From Snodgrassella alvi (GTDB taxonomy: Bacteria > Pseudomonadota > Gammaproteobacteria > Burkholderiales > Neisseriaceae), in assembly GCF_002777745.1 (NCBI RefSeq), contig NZ_MEIO01000055.1, positions 248,001 to 312,000 on the forward strand: DNA of 64,000 nt, given 5' to 3'. Positions 8,144 through 19,296 of the stretch are shown one piece after another. The position numbers and the translations under genes were made by a program. The stretch's first letter is position 1, and every line of letters begins with the position of its first letter. Below the pieces are notes generated by a model. It did not search any database and was not told where the DNA came from. It worked only from the letters and a program-made list of their open reading frames with translations.

Positions 8144-9220
8144 TTAAATCACAGCCTGCGGATAAGAACCAATCAATTTCAAGAATACCGAACGCTGCTG
8201 CAAGGCAGCTAGTGCGGCCGCTACTGCTGTGTCCTGTTGATGGCCTTCAATATCGATAAAGAATACATATTCCCATAAACCACCACGGCTGGGGCGACTT
8301 TCGAGCTTAGTCATGGATACATGATGGTCAGCAAAAGGCTGGAGCAAATCATGTACAGCACCAGCCTTGTTGGGTGCAGCCACAATCAGTGTAGTTTTAT
8401 CCCTGCCGCTGCTTGTGGTGACATTGCGCCCGAGCACCAGAAAGCGCGTGGTATTGTTGGGTTCGTCTTCGATATCCTGTGCCAATATCTGTAGGTGGTA
8501 ATGATCGGCTGCCAGCAGTGAGGCAATTGCCACTGCATTGCTATCAGCAGCTGCCAGCCGTGCTGCTTCTGCATTACTGGCCACCGCAATCCGTACCACC
8601 TGCTCAGACAAATTTTTATCCAGCCAGTTACGGCACTGCGCCAATGCCTGTGCATGCGCATACACTTTATTAATGCCCTGATCAGATGCAACAGCACGCA
8701 GCAATTGATGATGAATGCGCAAATTGACTTCACCACAGGCTTTTAATGGTGTGGTTACCAATAAATCGAGACTACGCCCTATTGAGCCTTCAGTAGAGTT
8801 TTCGATAGGGGTAACCACATAATCAGCCTGCTGTGATTCTACCAGACGAAAGCCTTCATCTATTGAAGCACACGGATACGTCTGTGCTGCCTGACCAAAA
8901 TGTTTAATGGCAGCCTGTTCGGTAAATGTACCCTGAGGGCCAAGATAAGCCACAGTTAATGGTCGTTCCAGTGCCAGACATTCACTCATAATCGCCCGTT
9001 GTAAACGGGCAACCGCCTGACCGGACAATGGCCCCGGATTCTGTTCTTGTATCCGGCGTAAAACCGCTGCTTCGCGTTCAGGGCGGTATATTATTCCCTC
9101 TCCTTTTAACGTACCAATGGCCTGAGCATGTCCTGCACGCTGATTTAATAACTGTAAAATTTTGCTGTCAATCTGGTCTATAGCATCGCGATGTGGTTTG
9201 AGTTTATCGTTATCAGACAT
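8144..9220 (-). CDS. pheA: Bifunctional chorismate mutase / prephenate dehydratase (P-protein)
   Basis: A 358-residue enzyme that converts chorismate to prephenate and then to phenylpyruvate for phenylalanine synthesis. Domain order: AroQ chorismate mutase (about 8-85, with IDQIDSKILQLLNQR), prephenate dehydratase (about 88-270, with AYLGPQGTFTEQAA, PIENSTEGSIGRSLDLL and NNTTRFLVLG), then an ACT regulatory domain containing LESRPSRGGLWEYVFF, the ESRP motif that binds phenylalanine for feedback inhibition. Length is normal. The partner tyrA lies 9 kb away in the same orientation. The gene heads the run pheA-LOG-ubiJ-metG. Confidence 0.96.
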   Translation of the reverse strand: MSDNDKLKPHRDAIDQIDSKILQLLNQRAGHAQAIGTLKGEGIIYRPEREAAVLRRIQEQNPGPLSGQAVARLQRAIMSECLALERPLTVAYLGPQGTFTEQAAIKHFGQAAQTYPCASIDEGFRLVESQQADYVVTPIENSTEGSIGRSLDLLVTTPLKACGEVNLRIHHQLLRAVASDQGINKVYAHAQALAQCRNWLDKNLSEQVVRIAVASNAEAARLAAADSNAVAIASLLAADHYHLQILAQDIEDEPNNTTRFLVLGRNVTTSSGRDKTTLIVAAPNKAGAVHDLLQPFADHHVSMTKLESRPSRGGLWEYVFFIDIEGHQQDTAVAAALAALQQRSVFLKLIGSYPQAVI

Positions 9221-9260
9221 AATTAGTAGTGTTATTAATAGTTAATTCAAGAAAGACATG

Positions 9261-9286
9261 AAAAAGGCAGCCTGCCACGGCTGCCC
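9261..9286 (-). terminator. Terminator of the argF-bcr run
   Basis: On the minus strand GGCAGCC - 6-nt loop - GGCTGCC is followed directly by TTTTT, 5 nt after the stop of the exporter gene. The stem contains the GGCAGCCTG core found in some Neisseriaceae DNA uptake sequences. Confidence 0.85.
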
Positions 9287-9290
9287 AGAA

Positions 9291-10514
9291 TTATTGATGT
9301 TTTTTCTCCCATGCAGTACGTGACAAAGTCCATAATAAAATGGCGCCGCAACTGGTGGAAATCAGCATCATCGTCGGCATCACATGTATCGAACCATTAT
9401 GTAGCAGCGTAGTCAGCCAGCCCACCAAGGCGGCAACCAGAAACTGCATTGTACCTAGCACAGCATTGGCACTGCCTCCTATTTTACGAAAATAGCTCAT
9501 GAAACATGCCTGTGTATTAGAACCAATCAAACCCTGTGAACCAATAGAAAACATAATTAATGCCAATAGCATGAAAAATGGTGGTCGTTCCATACTCCAC
9601 GCTATAATGGTCAATAATAAATTACAACCCAGCTGCAAAAATACACCACTGAGTAAAATATTTCGTGCCGGTGTAGTACGCAGCCGATAAGCAGTTATCC
9701 TGTTAAACAGCATCATGGTAATAATATTGGCACCAAAAGCCCATGAATACTGATGAGGGCTCAGACCATAAGTATTCATGTAAACAAATGAGGATTCAGT
9801 CAAAAAGACAAACATGGCCGCAAAAGCAGCAGTTTGAAAAAACATAAATCCAAGCGCTTCGCGCTCATGAAAAACCACCGAAAAATTCTGTTTTATCTTG
9901 TGAAAAACCCGGCTGTCCAATGGTTGAAAGTCCATTTTAACCTGCGGCATAAACCGCCACACACATACCAGCACTATCAGAGCGTACACGACTAGAAAAA
10001 TAAAGATAATACGCCAACCATTCAATGCAGCCAGCGCCGTACCCAGCATCGGAGCAGCCAGCGGAGCAGCCAGAGTAATAATGCCTATGGTGGCGAACAT
10101 TTTGGCTGCTTCATTTCCTTGAAAAAAGTCACGTACCGTAGCACCTACAGTGACAGTTGCCATGCCGCCACCCATAGCCTGAATCCAGCGCCAGAACAGC
10201 AGTTCACCGGCCGAATCGATGAAGACAATAGCAATAGCTGAGAGCAGATAAACACTCAGACCAATCATCGCCATAACTTTGCGCCCCTTAATATCGGATA
10301 TTGCCCCCCCAAGCAATTGTCCAAGCGCTACGCCAAACATAAAACTGGATAGACTACGTTCAATCTGATAAATCGGTGCATGTAAGGAAGTAGCCATTTC
10401 CGGCACAGAAGACAGATAGATATCTGTAGAAAATGGCATAATGGCCACCATCACCGCTAATAGCAATGCCAGATGATGCGGATTAATCAATAACTGATTG
10501 GGGGAAACTTTCAT
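9291..10514 (-). CDS. Bcr/CflA-type drug efflux MFS transporter
   Basis: A 407-residue, 12-helix major facilitator of the DHA1 Bcr/CflA branch, driven by the proton gradient and known for exporting bicyclomycin, chloramphenicol or sulfonamides. The first-helix motif MPFSTDIYLSSVPEMA is diagnostic of this subfamily, as are the GQLLGGAISDIKGRK loop 2-3 motif and the RFMP stretch between halves. The TTG and ATG codons upstream (10535, 10529) are open, but GGAGAG sits correctly for the ATG at 10514 (MKVSPNQLL). It follows argF by 35 nt and probably shares its transcript. The substrate is unknown. Confidence 0.85.
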   Translation of the reverse strand: MKVSPNQLLINPHHLALLLAVMVAIMPFSTDIYLSSVPEMATSLHAPIYQIERSLSSFMFGVALGQLLGGAISDIKGRKVMAMIGLSVYLLSAIAIVFIDSAGELLFWRWIQAMGGGMATVTVGATVRDFFQGNEAAKMFATIGIITLAAPLAAPMLGTALAALNGWRIIFIFLVVYALIVLVCVWRFMPQVKMDFQPLDSRVFHKIKQNFSVVFHEREALGFMFFQTAAFAAMFVFLTESSFVYMNTYGLSPHQYSWAFGANIITMMLFNRITAYRLRTTPARNILLSGVFLQLGCNLLLTIIAWSMERPPFFMLLALIMFSIGSQGLIGSNTQACFMSYFRKIGGSANAVLGTMQFLVAALVGWLTTLLHNGSIHVMPTMMLISTSCGAILLWTLSRTAWEKKHQ

Positions 10515-10549
10515 AACCATTCTCTCCATTGACAACAGGCTAAATCCGT

Positions 10550-11548
10550 TCAGGTATTCAGTAATGCTACCAACACGGATTTAATGGTATGCATACGGTT
10601 TTCTGCCTGCTCAAATACTATAGAAGCGGCACTTTCAAATACTTCTTCACTCACTTCAGCACCGTCCAGAGCAAATTCATCAAACAGCCATTGCCCTACT
10701 TCAGTATCACGATTGTGAATCGCCGGCAGACAGTGCATGAATTTCACATCAGGATTGTGACTGGCTGCAAGCAGCTGAGCATCAACCCGATACGGCCTGA
10801 GCTGCTTAATACGTTCTTTCCAGATTTCTTTTGCTTCTCCCATCGATACCCAGACGTCCGTATGGATAAAATCAGCTTCATTAACCGCTGTGGCTGCTTC
10901 TTCGGTTAAGGTAATCCGCGCGCCTGTCTGTCTGGCAATCTCACGACATTGTACTACCAGATTATCATCCGGCCAGAAAGCACGTGGGGCGCCAATGCGC
11001 ACATCCATACCCATTTTCGCACCGGCTACCAGCAAAGAATTACCCATGTTGTAGCGTGCATCGCCCACATAAGCATAGGCAATCTGGCTTAAAGGTTTCC
11101 TACTATTTTCTTTCATGGTAAGCAAATCAGCCAGCATCTGTGTAGGATGATATTCATTAGTTAAACCATTGATCACCGGAACCCCTGCATATTCAGCCAA
11201 CTGCTCAACAATCTCCTGACCAAAACCACGATACTCAATGGCGTCATACATGCGCCCGAGAACGCGCGCAGTATCGCGAATACTCTCCTTATGACCAATC
11301 TGGCTGCCACTACTATCCAGATAAGTCACATGTGCCCCCTGATCATGAGCGGCTACCTCAAAGGCACAACGGGTACGAGTGGAAGTTTTTTCAAAAATAA
11401 GGACAATATTCTTACCCGTCAGACATGGCTGCTCTGCACCGTTTTTCTTCTCGGTTTTCAATCTGGCAGCTAAATCAAGTAACGTCTGGATTTCTGCTGG
11501 CGTATAGTCCAACAGCTTTAAAAAATGTTTCTGGCTTACAATGCTCAT
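10550..11548 (-). CDS. argF: Ornithine carbamoyltransferase
   Basis: A 332-residue anabolic OTCase that makes citrulline from ornithine and carbamoyl phosphate in arginine synthesis. It carries the carbamoyl-phosphate site STRTRCAFE, the ornithine-side [16 protein letters not shown] with the catalytic Cys, and the [11 protein letters not shown] motif. I chose the ATG at 11548 because GGAGAAAAT precedes it and the length then matches E. coli ArgF (334). The longer frame adds 21 unrelated residues. It lies 10 nt downstream of dapE, so the two are cotranscribed. Confidence 0.96.
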   Translation of the reverse strand: MSIVSQKHFLKLLDYTPAEIQTLLDLAARLKTEKKNGAEQPCLTGKNIVLIFEKTSTRTRCAFEVAAHDQGAHVTYLDSSGSQIGHKESIRDTARVLGRMYDAIEYRGFGQEIVEQLAEYAGVPVINGLTNEYHPTQMLADLLTMKENSRKPLSQIAYAYVGDARYNMGNSLLVAGAKMGMDVRIGAPRAFWPDDNLVVQCREIARQTGARITLTEEAATAVNEADFIHTDVWVSMGEAKEIWKERIKQLRPYRVDAQLLAASHNPDVKFMHCLPAIHNRDTEVGQWLFDEFALDGAEVSEEVFESAASIVFEQAENRMHTIKSVLVALLNT

Positions 11549-11558
11549 TATTTTCTCC

Positions 11559-12767
<1,209 letters not shown>

Positions 12768-12836
12768 TTACATCTTTATAAACCAATTTTTCTATCTTGC
12801 CAAATATTTACCTGATAATTGACGATCCATGGTAAC

Positions 12837-13895
12837 TTATTCATATACCATTTCTGCTCTTTTAACATTACACAGTAATTCATAGGCAATGGTTCCTGCT
12901 GCTGCTGCCACCTCATTCACATTGACAACATCGCCCCATAATTCCACTTCACTGCCCAGTGACTGCCGGTGGTCATCCAATTGTATTGTCATCATATCCA
13001 TGGAAACCCGTCCCAGAACCATGCTGCGTACGCCGTCGATAGCCACCGGAGTGCCTGTCGTAGCACGACGCGGATAGCCATCGGCGTAGCCACAGGCCAC
13101 CAGCCCTACCCGGGTTGAACGGTTGGTAACAAAACTGGCACCGTAGCCAATCGGTTCTCCCATCTGCAACACCCGCTCGCCGAACACCTTGCTTACTAGC
13201 CGCATCACCGGCTTAAAGCGGCTATCTGCACCGCCCATGGGTGAAATTCCATACAGCGCCAGCCCAGCCCGCACCCAGCCACACTGGGTTTGCGGATAGG
13301 CCATTATTGCTGCCGAATTAGCTAAACTCACTTCACCGGGCAGATCAGCACACACCATCTCAAAAACGTGAATCTGTTCAGCTGTCATCGTTTTCATAGG
13401 CTCATCGGCACAGGCAAAATGGGTCATTTTCACCACATCGGCTACCTTGTCACTTTGTGCCAGTGCCTGATAGGCTGGTGCATAATCATGCGGAAAAAAG
13501 CCGGTACGGTGCATGCCTGAATCCATTTTCAGCCATACTGTTACCGGTTTTTGCCAGTCATGAACGAGCAAGGTTTCCAGTTGCCACAAATTACCCACTA
13601 CCGGCCATAGCTGATAACGATCTGCCAACGCGTATTCTTCTGCCGCGAAAACACCTTCCAGCATTACAATCGGCGATTTTATGCCAGCCTCCCGCAGTTG
13701 TACTGCTTCATTGATGCACGCTACCGCAAACCCATCGGCTATATCGGCCAGTGCTTTGGCACAACGTATCGCACCATGTCCATAAGCATTAGCTTTTACC
13801 ACGGCTAACATCTTGCCACCGCCGTGCATTTGTTTTAAGGCCAAAAAATTATCACGTAAGTGATTTAACCGAATATGCGCAACTAACGGACGCAT
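12837..13895 (-). CDS. alr: Alanine racemase
   Basis: A 352-residue fold-type III PLP enzyme interconverting L- and D-alanine. The PLP lysine lies in AVVKANAYGHG (Lys34), and the second catalytic tyrosine in GYGASFVTN. The SMDMMTIQLD and YELLCNVKR motifs are at the expected C-terminal positions. It is the only alanine racemase in the window and sits in the dadA cluster, so it may play the catabolic DadX role as well as supplying D-Ala for cell wall. The spacing of 32 nt from the propeller gene suggests cotranscription. Confidence 0.95.
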   Translation of the reverse strand: MRPLVAHIRLNHLRDNFLALKQMHGGGKMLAVVKANAYGHGAIRCAKALADIADGFAVACINEAVQLREAGIKSPIVMLEGVFAAEEYALADRYQLWPVVGNLWQLETLLVHDWQKPVTVWLKMDSGMHRTGFFPHDYAPAYQALAQSDKVADVVKMTHFACADEPMKTMTAEQIHVFEMVCADLPGEVSLANSAAIMAYPQTQCGWVRAGLALYGISPMGGADSRFKPVMRLVSKVFGERVLQMGEPIGYGASFVTNRSTRVGLVACGYADGYPRRATTGTPVAIDGVRSMVLGRVSMDMMTIQLDDHRQSLGSEVELWGDVVNVNEVAAAAGTIAYELLCNVKRAEMVYE

Positions 13896-13927
13896 AATTG
13901 CTCCCCTGTTATCATGGTTACCAAATC

Positions 13928-14836
13928 TTATTGTTTAAGCAAAGCAATCCCAGTAAGCGAGCCAAATTGAGCCAGTTTACGCAATGGCCCACGCTGCCGT
14001 ATATCATAACGCCACAAATTACCACCTAGGTCTGTAATATAGATAACAGAACTGGCAAAATCCGCAGCCAAACCAATCCCTTCCTGTAACCCAGTTGCCA
14101 GCACCTCATGGTTTGTCAATCCATCTGCTCCAATACTGGCACAATTCAGACTATTACCACCTGCAGCATCAAGACCACGGTCAGTCCAGTACATTATCTG
14201 GTTCGCATGATCAATTTCCAGATCGATAGGTTCGGGCAAATTATCCAGTACGGTTACAATATCTGTACGGACTGCGGCATCGTACTCCTCATCCGGCTGC
14301 AAACAGGCGCGCAGGATCCGGCCTTCGCCACCTTTCGGTCGCCCCTTCTGAGTCCAGTAAAAATGATTATGTGGTTTATCCAGCGCAATGCCAACACAAT
14401 GACGTGAATAGTCATGCGCATCACGCGGGTACAAACCAGTCTGTACCAGCACCTCCATTCTACCGCTTAACACATCATAACGGCAGACGCGCATTCCCTC
14501 ACGGTCACACCAGTAAATTTGCTGGTTTTCCTCATCAAAAGCCACCTGTTTACCGGTAACAAACAAACCATTGCCCACCAGCTTGTGCCGTTGATGTCCA
14601 TCCAGCGAAACTTCTGCAATCATGCCATCAGCCTGAAAAAATTCAAGTGACTCTGGTTCCTTTATCCGCCCCATGCTTGAATAAAACAGCCGCTGGTGCT
14701 GCCAGTCAACAGCAATACCATCGGGAAAATCATACAACTCATCCACCAGTATCCGATGCGTAGCCGTTACCGTATCAAATTCGATAATCCGGCCTGCCGG
14801 AGCAACTTCCAGTAACAGAATCTTATCATTAGCCAT
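13928..14836 (-). CDS. YWTD-repeat beta-propeller protein (SMP-30/LDLR-like)
   Basis: A 302-residue protein without signal peptide. It contains repeated LDL-receptor-class-B-like blades: QIYWCDREG, HFYWTQKGRP and IMYWTDRGLD at regular spacing, plus the GIAVDWQHQRLFYSS blade at the N-terminus. This predicts a six-bladed propeller. Such proteins are often annotated as SMP-30/gluconolactonase-like, but no metal-site signature of a true lactonase is evident to me. Lying between dadA and alr, it may act in D-amino acid or keto-acid metabolism. That role is inference. The product is cytoplasmic as far as the sequence shows. Confidence 0.72.
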   Translation of the reverse strand: MANDKILLLEVAPAGRIIEFDTVTATHRILVDELYDFPDGIAVDWQHQRLFYSSMGRIKEPESLEFFQADGMIAEVSLDGHQRHKLVGNGLFVTGKQVAFDEENQQIYWCDREGMRVCRYDVLSGRMEVLVQTGLYPRDAHDYSRHCVGIALDKPHNHFYWTQKGRPKGGEGRILRACLQPDEEYDAAVRTDIVTVLDNLPEPIDLEIDHANQIMYWTDRGLDAAGGNSLNCASIGADGLTNHEVLATGLQEGIGLAADFASSVIYITDLGGNLWRYDIRQRGPLRKLAQFGSLTGIALLKQ

Positions 14837-15014
14837 ATTTAAACCTTATCCTTCAATAGAATAACCTGCCTTATTCGGCAGCAGGAACTAAACAGGATAA
14901 ATTAATAATATATTAATAATAAAACCATATACAGCTCTTGTATGCATCCAGAGAAGGCATAATCAAGAACGGCGCCACACAAACAAACATACAGGTTACA
15001 GCGATATTACTGGC

Positions 15015-16271
15015 TTAAATATAACGTGCCAGCGATAAATCATTGGTTTCAATTTCCGGCTTAACACCACTAATCAAATCCGCCAGAATTTTTCCTGAAC
15101 CCAACCCCATCGTCCAGCCCAATGTACCATGACCAGTATTCAGCGACAGATTTTCAAAACGGCTGGCACCAATAATCGGCGTACTATCCGGTGTCATCGG
15201 GCGCAGACCACTCCAGAAAAAGGCCTCAGAAGTATGACAACTGCCCGGAAACAGATCATTAACCACCAGGTCCAGCGTAGCCTTGCGTTTGGGATTCAGG
15301 TGAATCTGATAGCCAGACAGCTCAGCCATGCCACCAACACGGATACGTTCATCAAAACGCGTTATCGCCACCTTATAAGTTTCATCAAGAACCGTAGAAA
15401 CCGGTGCTTTATCCTTATTAATTATCGGAATAGTAAGTGAATATCCTTTTACTGGATAAACCGGCAGATTAATCCCCAGCTTACTCAGCATACTGCGGCT
15501 GAAACTGCCTAAAGCACAGACATAATGGTCGGCAGTAAACCACTGGCCATTAGCCTGCACACCTTTAATCGAACATTTGTCCTGCTGAATTGCCGAAATA
15601 GCATGCCGATACAAAAATTTCACCCCCAAAGCCGCACATTTTTCGGCCAGCTGAGTAGTAAATAAATGACAGTCACCCGTACCATCCTGAGGTAAATAAA
15701 GTGCACCAGCCAGCTTTCCGGCCATGTGTGCCAGTGCCGGTTCATACTGCGTACATTCTTCAACACTATTCAACACCTGCAACGGCACGCCGAATTCCTG
15801 TAGAACAGCTATATCAGAACGGGAATCAATAACCTCTTTTTCCGTGCGGAAAATTTGCAAAGTACCCTGCCGGCGTCCCTCATACTTAATGCTCTCTTCA
15901 GCTTCAAGTTGCTGTAACATCTCGCGGCTATATTCAGAAATACGTACCATGCGTTCTTTATTAGTTGCATAGCTCTGTTCATTACAATTCCGATACATCC
16001 GCCACAGCCATTGCAACTGAAAGAGACTGCCATCAGGACGAATCAGTAAAGGAGAATGCTCTTTAAACAGCCATTTCCACACCTTAGCTGGAATATTTGG
16101 TGCTGCCCATGGTGTAGTATAGCCATAGGATAACTGGCCAGCATTAGCAAAACTGGTTTCCATCGCGGCCTGATCAGCACGCTCAAGCACAGTAACTTCG
16201 TGTCCGGCTTTAGCCAGATACCAGGCAGTACTTACTCCAACAATACCTGCCCCCATAATCAGTACTTTCAT
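15015..16271 (-). CDS. dadA: D-amino acid dehydrogenase small subunit
   Basis: A 418-residue FAD-dependent oxidoreductase that oxidises D-alanine and other D-amino acids to keto acids, passing electrons to the quinone pool at the inner membrane. The dinucleotide fold [25 protein letters not shown] is at the extreme N-terminus. The C-terminal [19 protein letters not shown] and [17 protein letters not shown] motifs are the DadA hallmarks. It is followed by the propeller protein and alr, so L-alanine can be racemised and burnt. An Lrp-type regulator is divergently transcribed 177 bp away. Confidence 0.95.
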   Translation of the reverse strand: MKVLIMGAGIVGVSTAWYLAKAGHEVTVLERADQAAMETSFANAGQLSYGYTTPWAAPNIPAKVWKWLFKEHSPLLIRPDGSLFQLQWLWRMYRNCNEQSYATNKERMVRISEYSREMLQQLEAEESIKYEGRRQGTLQIFRTEKEVIDSRSDIAVLQEFGVPLQVLNSVEECTQYEPALAHMAGKLAGALYLPQDGTGDCHLFTTQLAEKCAALGVKFLYRHAISAIQQDKCSIKGVQANGQWFTADHYVCALGSFSRSMLSKLGINLPVYPVKGYSLTIPIINKDKAPVSTVLDETYKVAITRFDERIRVGGMAELSGYQIHLNPKRKATLDLVVNDLFPGSCHTSEAFFWSGLRPMTPDSTPIIGASRFENLSLNTGHGTLGWTMGLGSGKILADLISGVKPEIETNDLSLARYI

Positions 16272-16448
16272 TGCCTTCTCTCCCTAGTAATCAAACGAAA
16301 TAATTCCAATCGTTTAATCGCAAAACCCTCAAACAGCTTATTTAGTTACTTTTTCTAGTGTAAACAAAGAATGATAGTGAATTTCACTTTATTTAAACAA
16401 AAAAAAGGAGTATTTTTATAAATTATCACATCTATACCATGATAAACC

Positions 16449-16913
16449 ATGCACCATATTGACAAAGTGGACATGAAGATACTGTCCCTACTGCAAAAAA
16501 ATGCCCGTACCACCATGACTGAACTGGCCGACAAGGTAGGATTGTCCACCACACCTGTCACCGAACGAGTACGGCGACTAGAACGAGAAAACATCATTAC
16601 CGGTTATCATGCACGCCTGAACCCGCGTGCCTTAAATCAGAGTCTGCTGGTATTTGTGGAAATCAAACTGCGTTCCAAATCCGGCAATATTTTCGAAGAT
16701 TTCCGACGTGAGGTACTAACCATTCCGCAAGTACTGGAATGCCACCTGATATCCGGCGAATACGATTACCTGATTAAAGTACGCCTGCCGAATATGCATG
16801 CATACCGCAACCTGTTGGGCAACATCCTGCTACAACTGCCGGCCGCAGCCGAAAGCCGCAGTTATGTTGTAATGGAAGAAGTAAAAGAAGAACAGATGTT
16901 ACATTTGGAATAA
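16449..16913 (+). CDS. lrp: Lrp/AsnC-family transcriptional regulator
   Basis: A 154-residue Lrp protein with an N-terminal helix-turn-helix (about residues 22-48, MTELADKVGLSTTPVTERVRRLERE) and a C-terminal RAM ligand-binding and oligomerisation domain (SGEYDYLIKVRLPNMHAY). Family members bind leucine or alanine and control amino-acid catabolism. In enterobacteria Lrp controls the dad operon. Its divergent placement from dadA makes that cluster the likely target, and the 177-bp AT-rich intergenic DNA the likely operator region. Confidence 0.9.
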   Translation: MHHIDKVDMKILSLLQKNARTTMTELADKVGLSTTPVTERVRRLERENIITGYHARLNPRALNQSLLVFVEIKLRSKSGNIFEDFRREVLTIPQVLECHLISGEYDYLIKVRLPNMHAYRNLLGNILLQLPAAAESRSYVVMEEVKEEQMLHLE

Positions 16914-17051
16914 ATTCCGGTCATATTAAGTACTGGTATAGATTAATCACAGCCTGTATTTATTGATTATCTTGGATAAGAAACAGGTAAACCGGCGTGG
17001 CCTAGCATACACCCTGCCGTAACAGTAGCTAGCTGAGTCTGAATCAACTTT

Positions 17052-17870
17052 TTAGTCACCACCTGCCGTCGTACCTACGTCTTGACCAACTGCTTCAATA
17101 GCGGTCTCAATGCTGCTGAATATCTGTTTTTTAGCTGTACTAACCCACCAGATAGGTTACAGCTGTTATTTACGACTAATAATGGCAATCAGTAGATAAC
17201 AAGTAAACACATTCCGACCAAGTGGCGCCGGTATATCCAGTAGCAAATGCAGGTGCCGCATCACAACAAAATTTGATCTGAGCGTCTGGCATAATAAAAG
17301 ACACAAGCGCATGAGAATAATTTTTCAGTGCGTCAACATCAGCTCAATAAACCCTGTTACCCTACCATTCAATATGATTATCTACAGATTTATACATTGC
17401 AGGCATTCAGCCCGCACAAAATAATCAAATGATGCAGAGCACCATACTTCCTGCTGGTTTTTAGAGTAAATATCGTCATCAATGGCGTGAATTGCAACAT
17501 CAACAAACCGCTGATATCTCTTGCGCAACGTGTTTCATATTGCACACATCATCAGCCACTTTTCAATTATCCGACTACTACTCTTCACCCAAACTATTCA
17601 GAATAACCAAAGCCTGTGCCACATCATATGCAGCCACAAAATATGATTATAGCCGGCTATCACATTACAACTAAGATTCAACCGCGCCAGTAAGCGCGAA
17701 AATACTGCTGTCGGCTACCATACATAACAGAATCAGCATAAAAACTTTCATTCTCCTGTATTGCAGCCTCAGCAGTTGCAAAGCCGTTGCTGGTTACTAC
17801 ACCGTATAGAATATGTATTCTCCTAAATTATGCTGCGCCACCACCGATTGCAGATTACATCACTAGAACA
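17052..17870 (-). pseudogene. Decayed secreted-protein gene
   Basis: No intact frame exists, but the minus strand holds a chain of protein-like fragments in shifting frames. Examples are YGVVTSNGFATAEAAIQENE, then VAAYDVAQALVILNSLGEE, then RYQRFVDVAIHAIDDDIYSK, then DVDALKNYSHALVSFIMPDA, ending TAKKQIFSSIETAIEAVGQD-VGTTAGGD and a stop at 17052. Stop codons and frameshifts separate them. An internal ATG at 17751 with an AGGAGA site opens a short signal-like peptide. The GVVTSNGFATAEAA fragment is reminiscent of DUF4189-type secreted proteins, but that is weak. This explains most of the 1.46-kb gap between lrp and tyrA. Confidence 0.6.
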
Positions 17871-18374
17871 TAATCATTTCCTGTTTTAATGTAAGGTATT
17901 CATCCTGACAGTATTCATTTCAGAAAATATCATCATAAACAAAGCCTCAACTATACAAACAAACCTGAGCAACAATCAGCTAAAGAATTACTTTCAGATA
18001 ACTCAAATATAGCCAAAATACGGCAATCAGATATGACCAGAAATATATTCCAACAACATAAAGAAAAATAGATAAAAAAATGCGCACACGGTTAAGTGTG
18101 CGCCAAGTCTACAAAGGAGAAATAGAGGAGAAACTGTTAAACCAACTAGGAGCTGATTTAACGAAGCGAATTATGCATCAAATACGCACACATGGCAAGT
18201 CATATTTTGTATTATTTCTACAAAATAGAGTTATTTTAATTAAAAATGCCGCAAAATTGATTAACTGCACCTATCTGGCGCAGTCAAAAACACCAAAAAA
18301 TGCTTTATTCAACCACAACTTAGCTATAATAATGTCTTTATCTGCCAGAATTACCCCTTGCAGTACTTTTTTTT
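17871..18374. other. Gene-poor stretch 3' of tyrA
   Basis: Apart from one terminator-like hairpin I see no supported gene here. A plus-strand open frame from 18080 runs into tyrA antisense and shows no family features. Confidence 0.5.
18074..18103 (-). terminator. Terminator-like hairpin downstream of tyrA
   Basis: On the minus strand a perfect GCGCACAC - TTAACC - GTGTGCGC stem-loop is followed by ATTTTTTTATC. It lies about 270 nt after the tyrA stop, so it would end a long 3' UTR of the exonuclease-tyrA transcript or a short RNA. Confidence 0.7.
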
Positions 18375-19238
18375 CTAATTCTGCCAGTCTTCGCGTATTT
18401 TCTGTGCTTTGGCAAAAAAAGCAGTCAACTTCTGCGCATCACCTTGTTGCAAACATTGCTGCAAATACACCAGCTCCTGCTGTTGCTGCTGGAGCAGACC
18501 ACTCAGCACATCACGATTAGCAAGACAGATATCTGTCCATATCTGCGGATGACTAGCCGCAATCCGCGTAAAATCACGGAAACCACTACCGGCAAACTGC
18601 AACAGCTCATCTGCATTCGCTGCTTCTGCCAACTGGTGAACATACGCATAAGCCAGCATATGCGGCAAATGACTCACTGCTGCAAAAATCGCATCGTGTC
18701 TGGCCACATCCAGATGATAAATCTGCGCCTGTACTGCCTGCCACATCGCCACTACTGCCTGCAATGCTGTTTCATCCTGATGTTCATGTGCACAGACAAT
18801 GCATTTTTTCTGTGCAAACAAGCCAAACTGTGCCGCCAGTGCACCATGCCGGTCGGAACCGGCAATTGGATGAGCTGCAACACAGCGTGGATAGTGATGT
18901 GGCAGCTCACTAGCAAAAGCCTGTAGTGCCAGCTGTTTGGTACTGCCCACATCGGTAACAATACACTGTGCAGGCAGATATGGCGCCAGCTCACGACAGA
19001 CGAGAGGCAATGTATTAACCGGCGTCGCAATCAGCACCATATCAGCATCAGCCACACTCTCTGCATCAATCCGCGTATAGGCACAATCGATTACACGCCG
19101 CTCCAGCGCACGAGTCAGATTATCTGCATCGATATCAATACCAGCTACTTTGTCTACCAATCCGGCACGTTTTAAATCCAGTGCCAGCGAACCACCAATC
19201 AGGCCTACCCCAATCAGCACCAGCCTGCGCATACTCAT
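18375..19238 (-). CDS. tyrA: Prephenate dehydrogenase
   Basis: A protein of about 287 residues with an N-terminal dinucleotide fold (LVLIGVGLIGGSLALDLKRAG) and the conserved DVGSTK and HPIAGSDRHGALAA motifs. It converts prephenate to 4-hydroxyphenylpyruvate for tyrosine synthesis. It is the monofunctional form with no chorismate mutase domain, in keeping with the mutase being fused to PheA here. Candidate starts are at 19259, 19238 and 19232. I prefer 19238 (MSMRRLVLIGVG), which places the glycine-rich loop near the N-terminus. It lies 58 nt after the exonuclease gene. Confidence 0.92.
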   Translation of the reverse strand: MSMRRLVLIGVGLIGGSLALDLKRAGLVDKVAGIDIDADNLTRALERRVIDCAYTRIDAESVADADMVLIATPVNTLPLVCRELAPYLPAQCIVTDVGSTKQLALQAFASELPHHYPRCVAAHPIAGSDRHGALAAQFGLFAQKKCIVCAHEHQDETALQAVVAMWQAVQAQIYHLDVARHDAIFAAVSHLPHMLAYAYVHQLAEAANADELLQFAGSGFRDFTRIAASHPQIWTDICLANRDVLSGLLQQQQQELVYLQQCLQQGDAQKLTAFFAKAQKIREDWQN

Positions 19239-19296
19239 ATCAGGAAGTACCCCACACAAACCATCATCCTAACATCCGGTTCATTTACATTGACAG

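Noticed and set aside
16920-18374. Insertion sequence in the lrp-tyrA gap
   Set aside because: I found no transposase motif or terminal inverted repeats; the fragments look like a secreted-protein gene instead.
18080-18520. Plus-strand ORF of 146 codons
   Set aside because: The first half lies in non-coding DNA starting inside a terminator stem, the second half is antisense to tyrA; no RBS or family motif.
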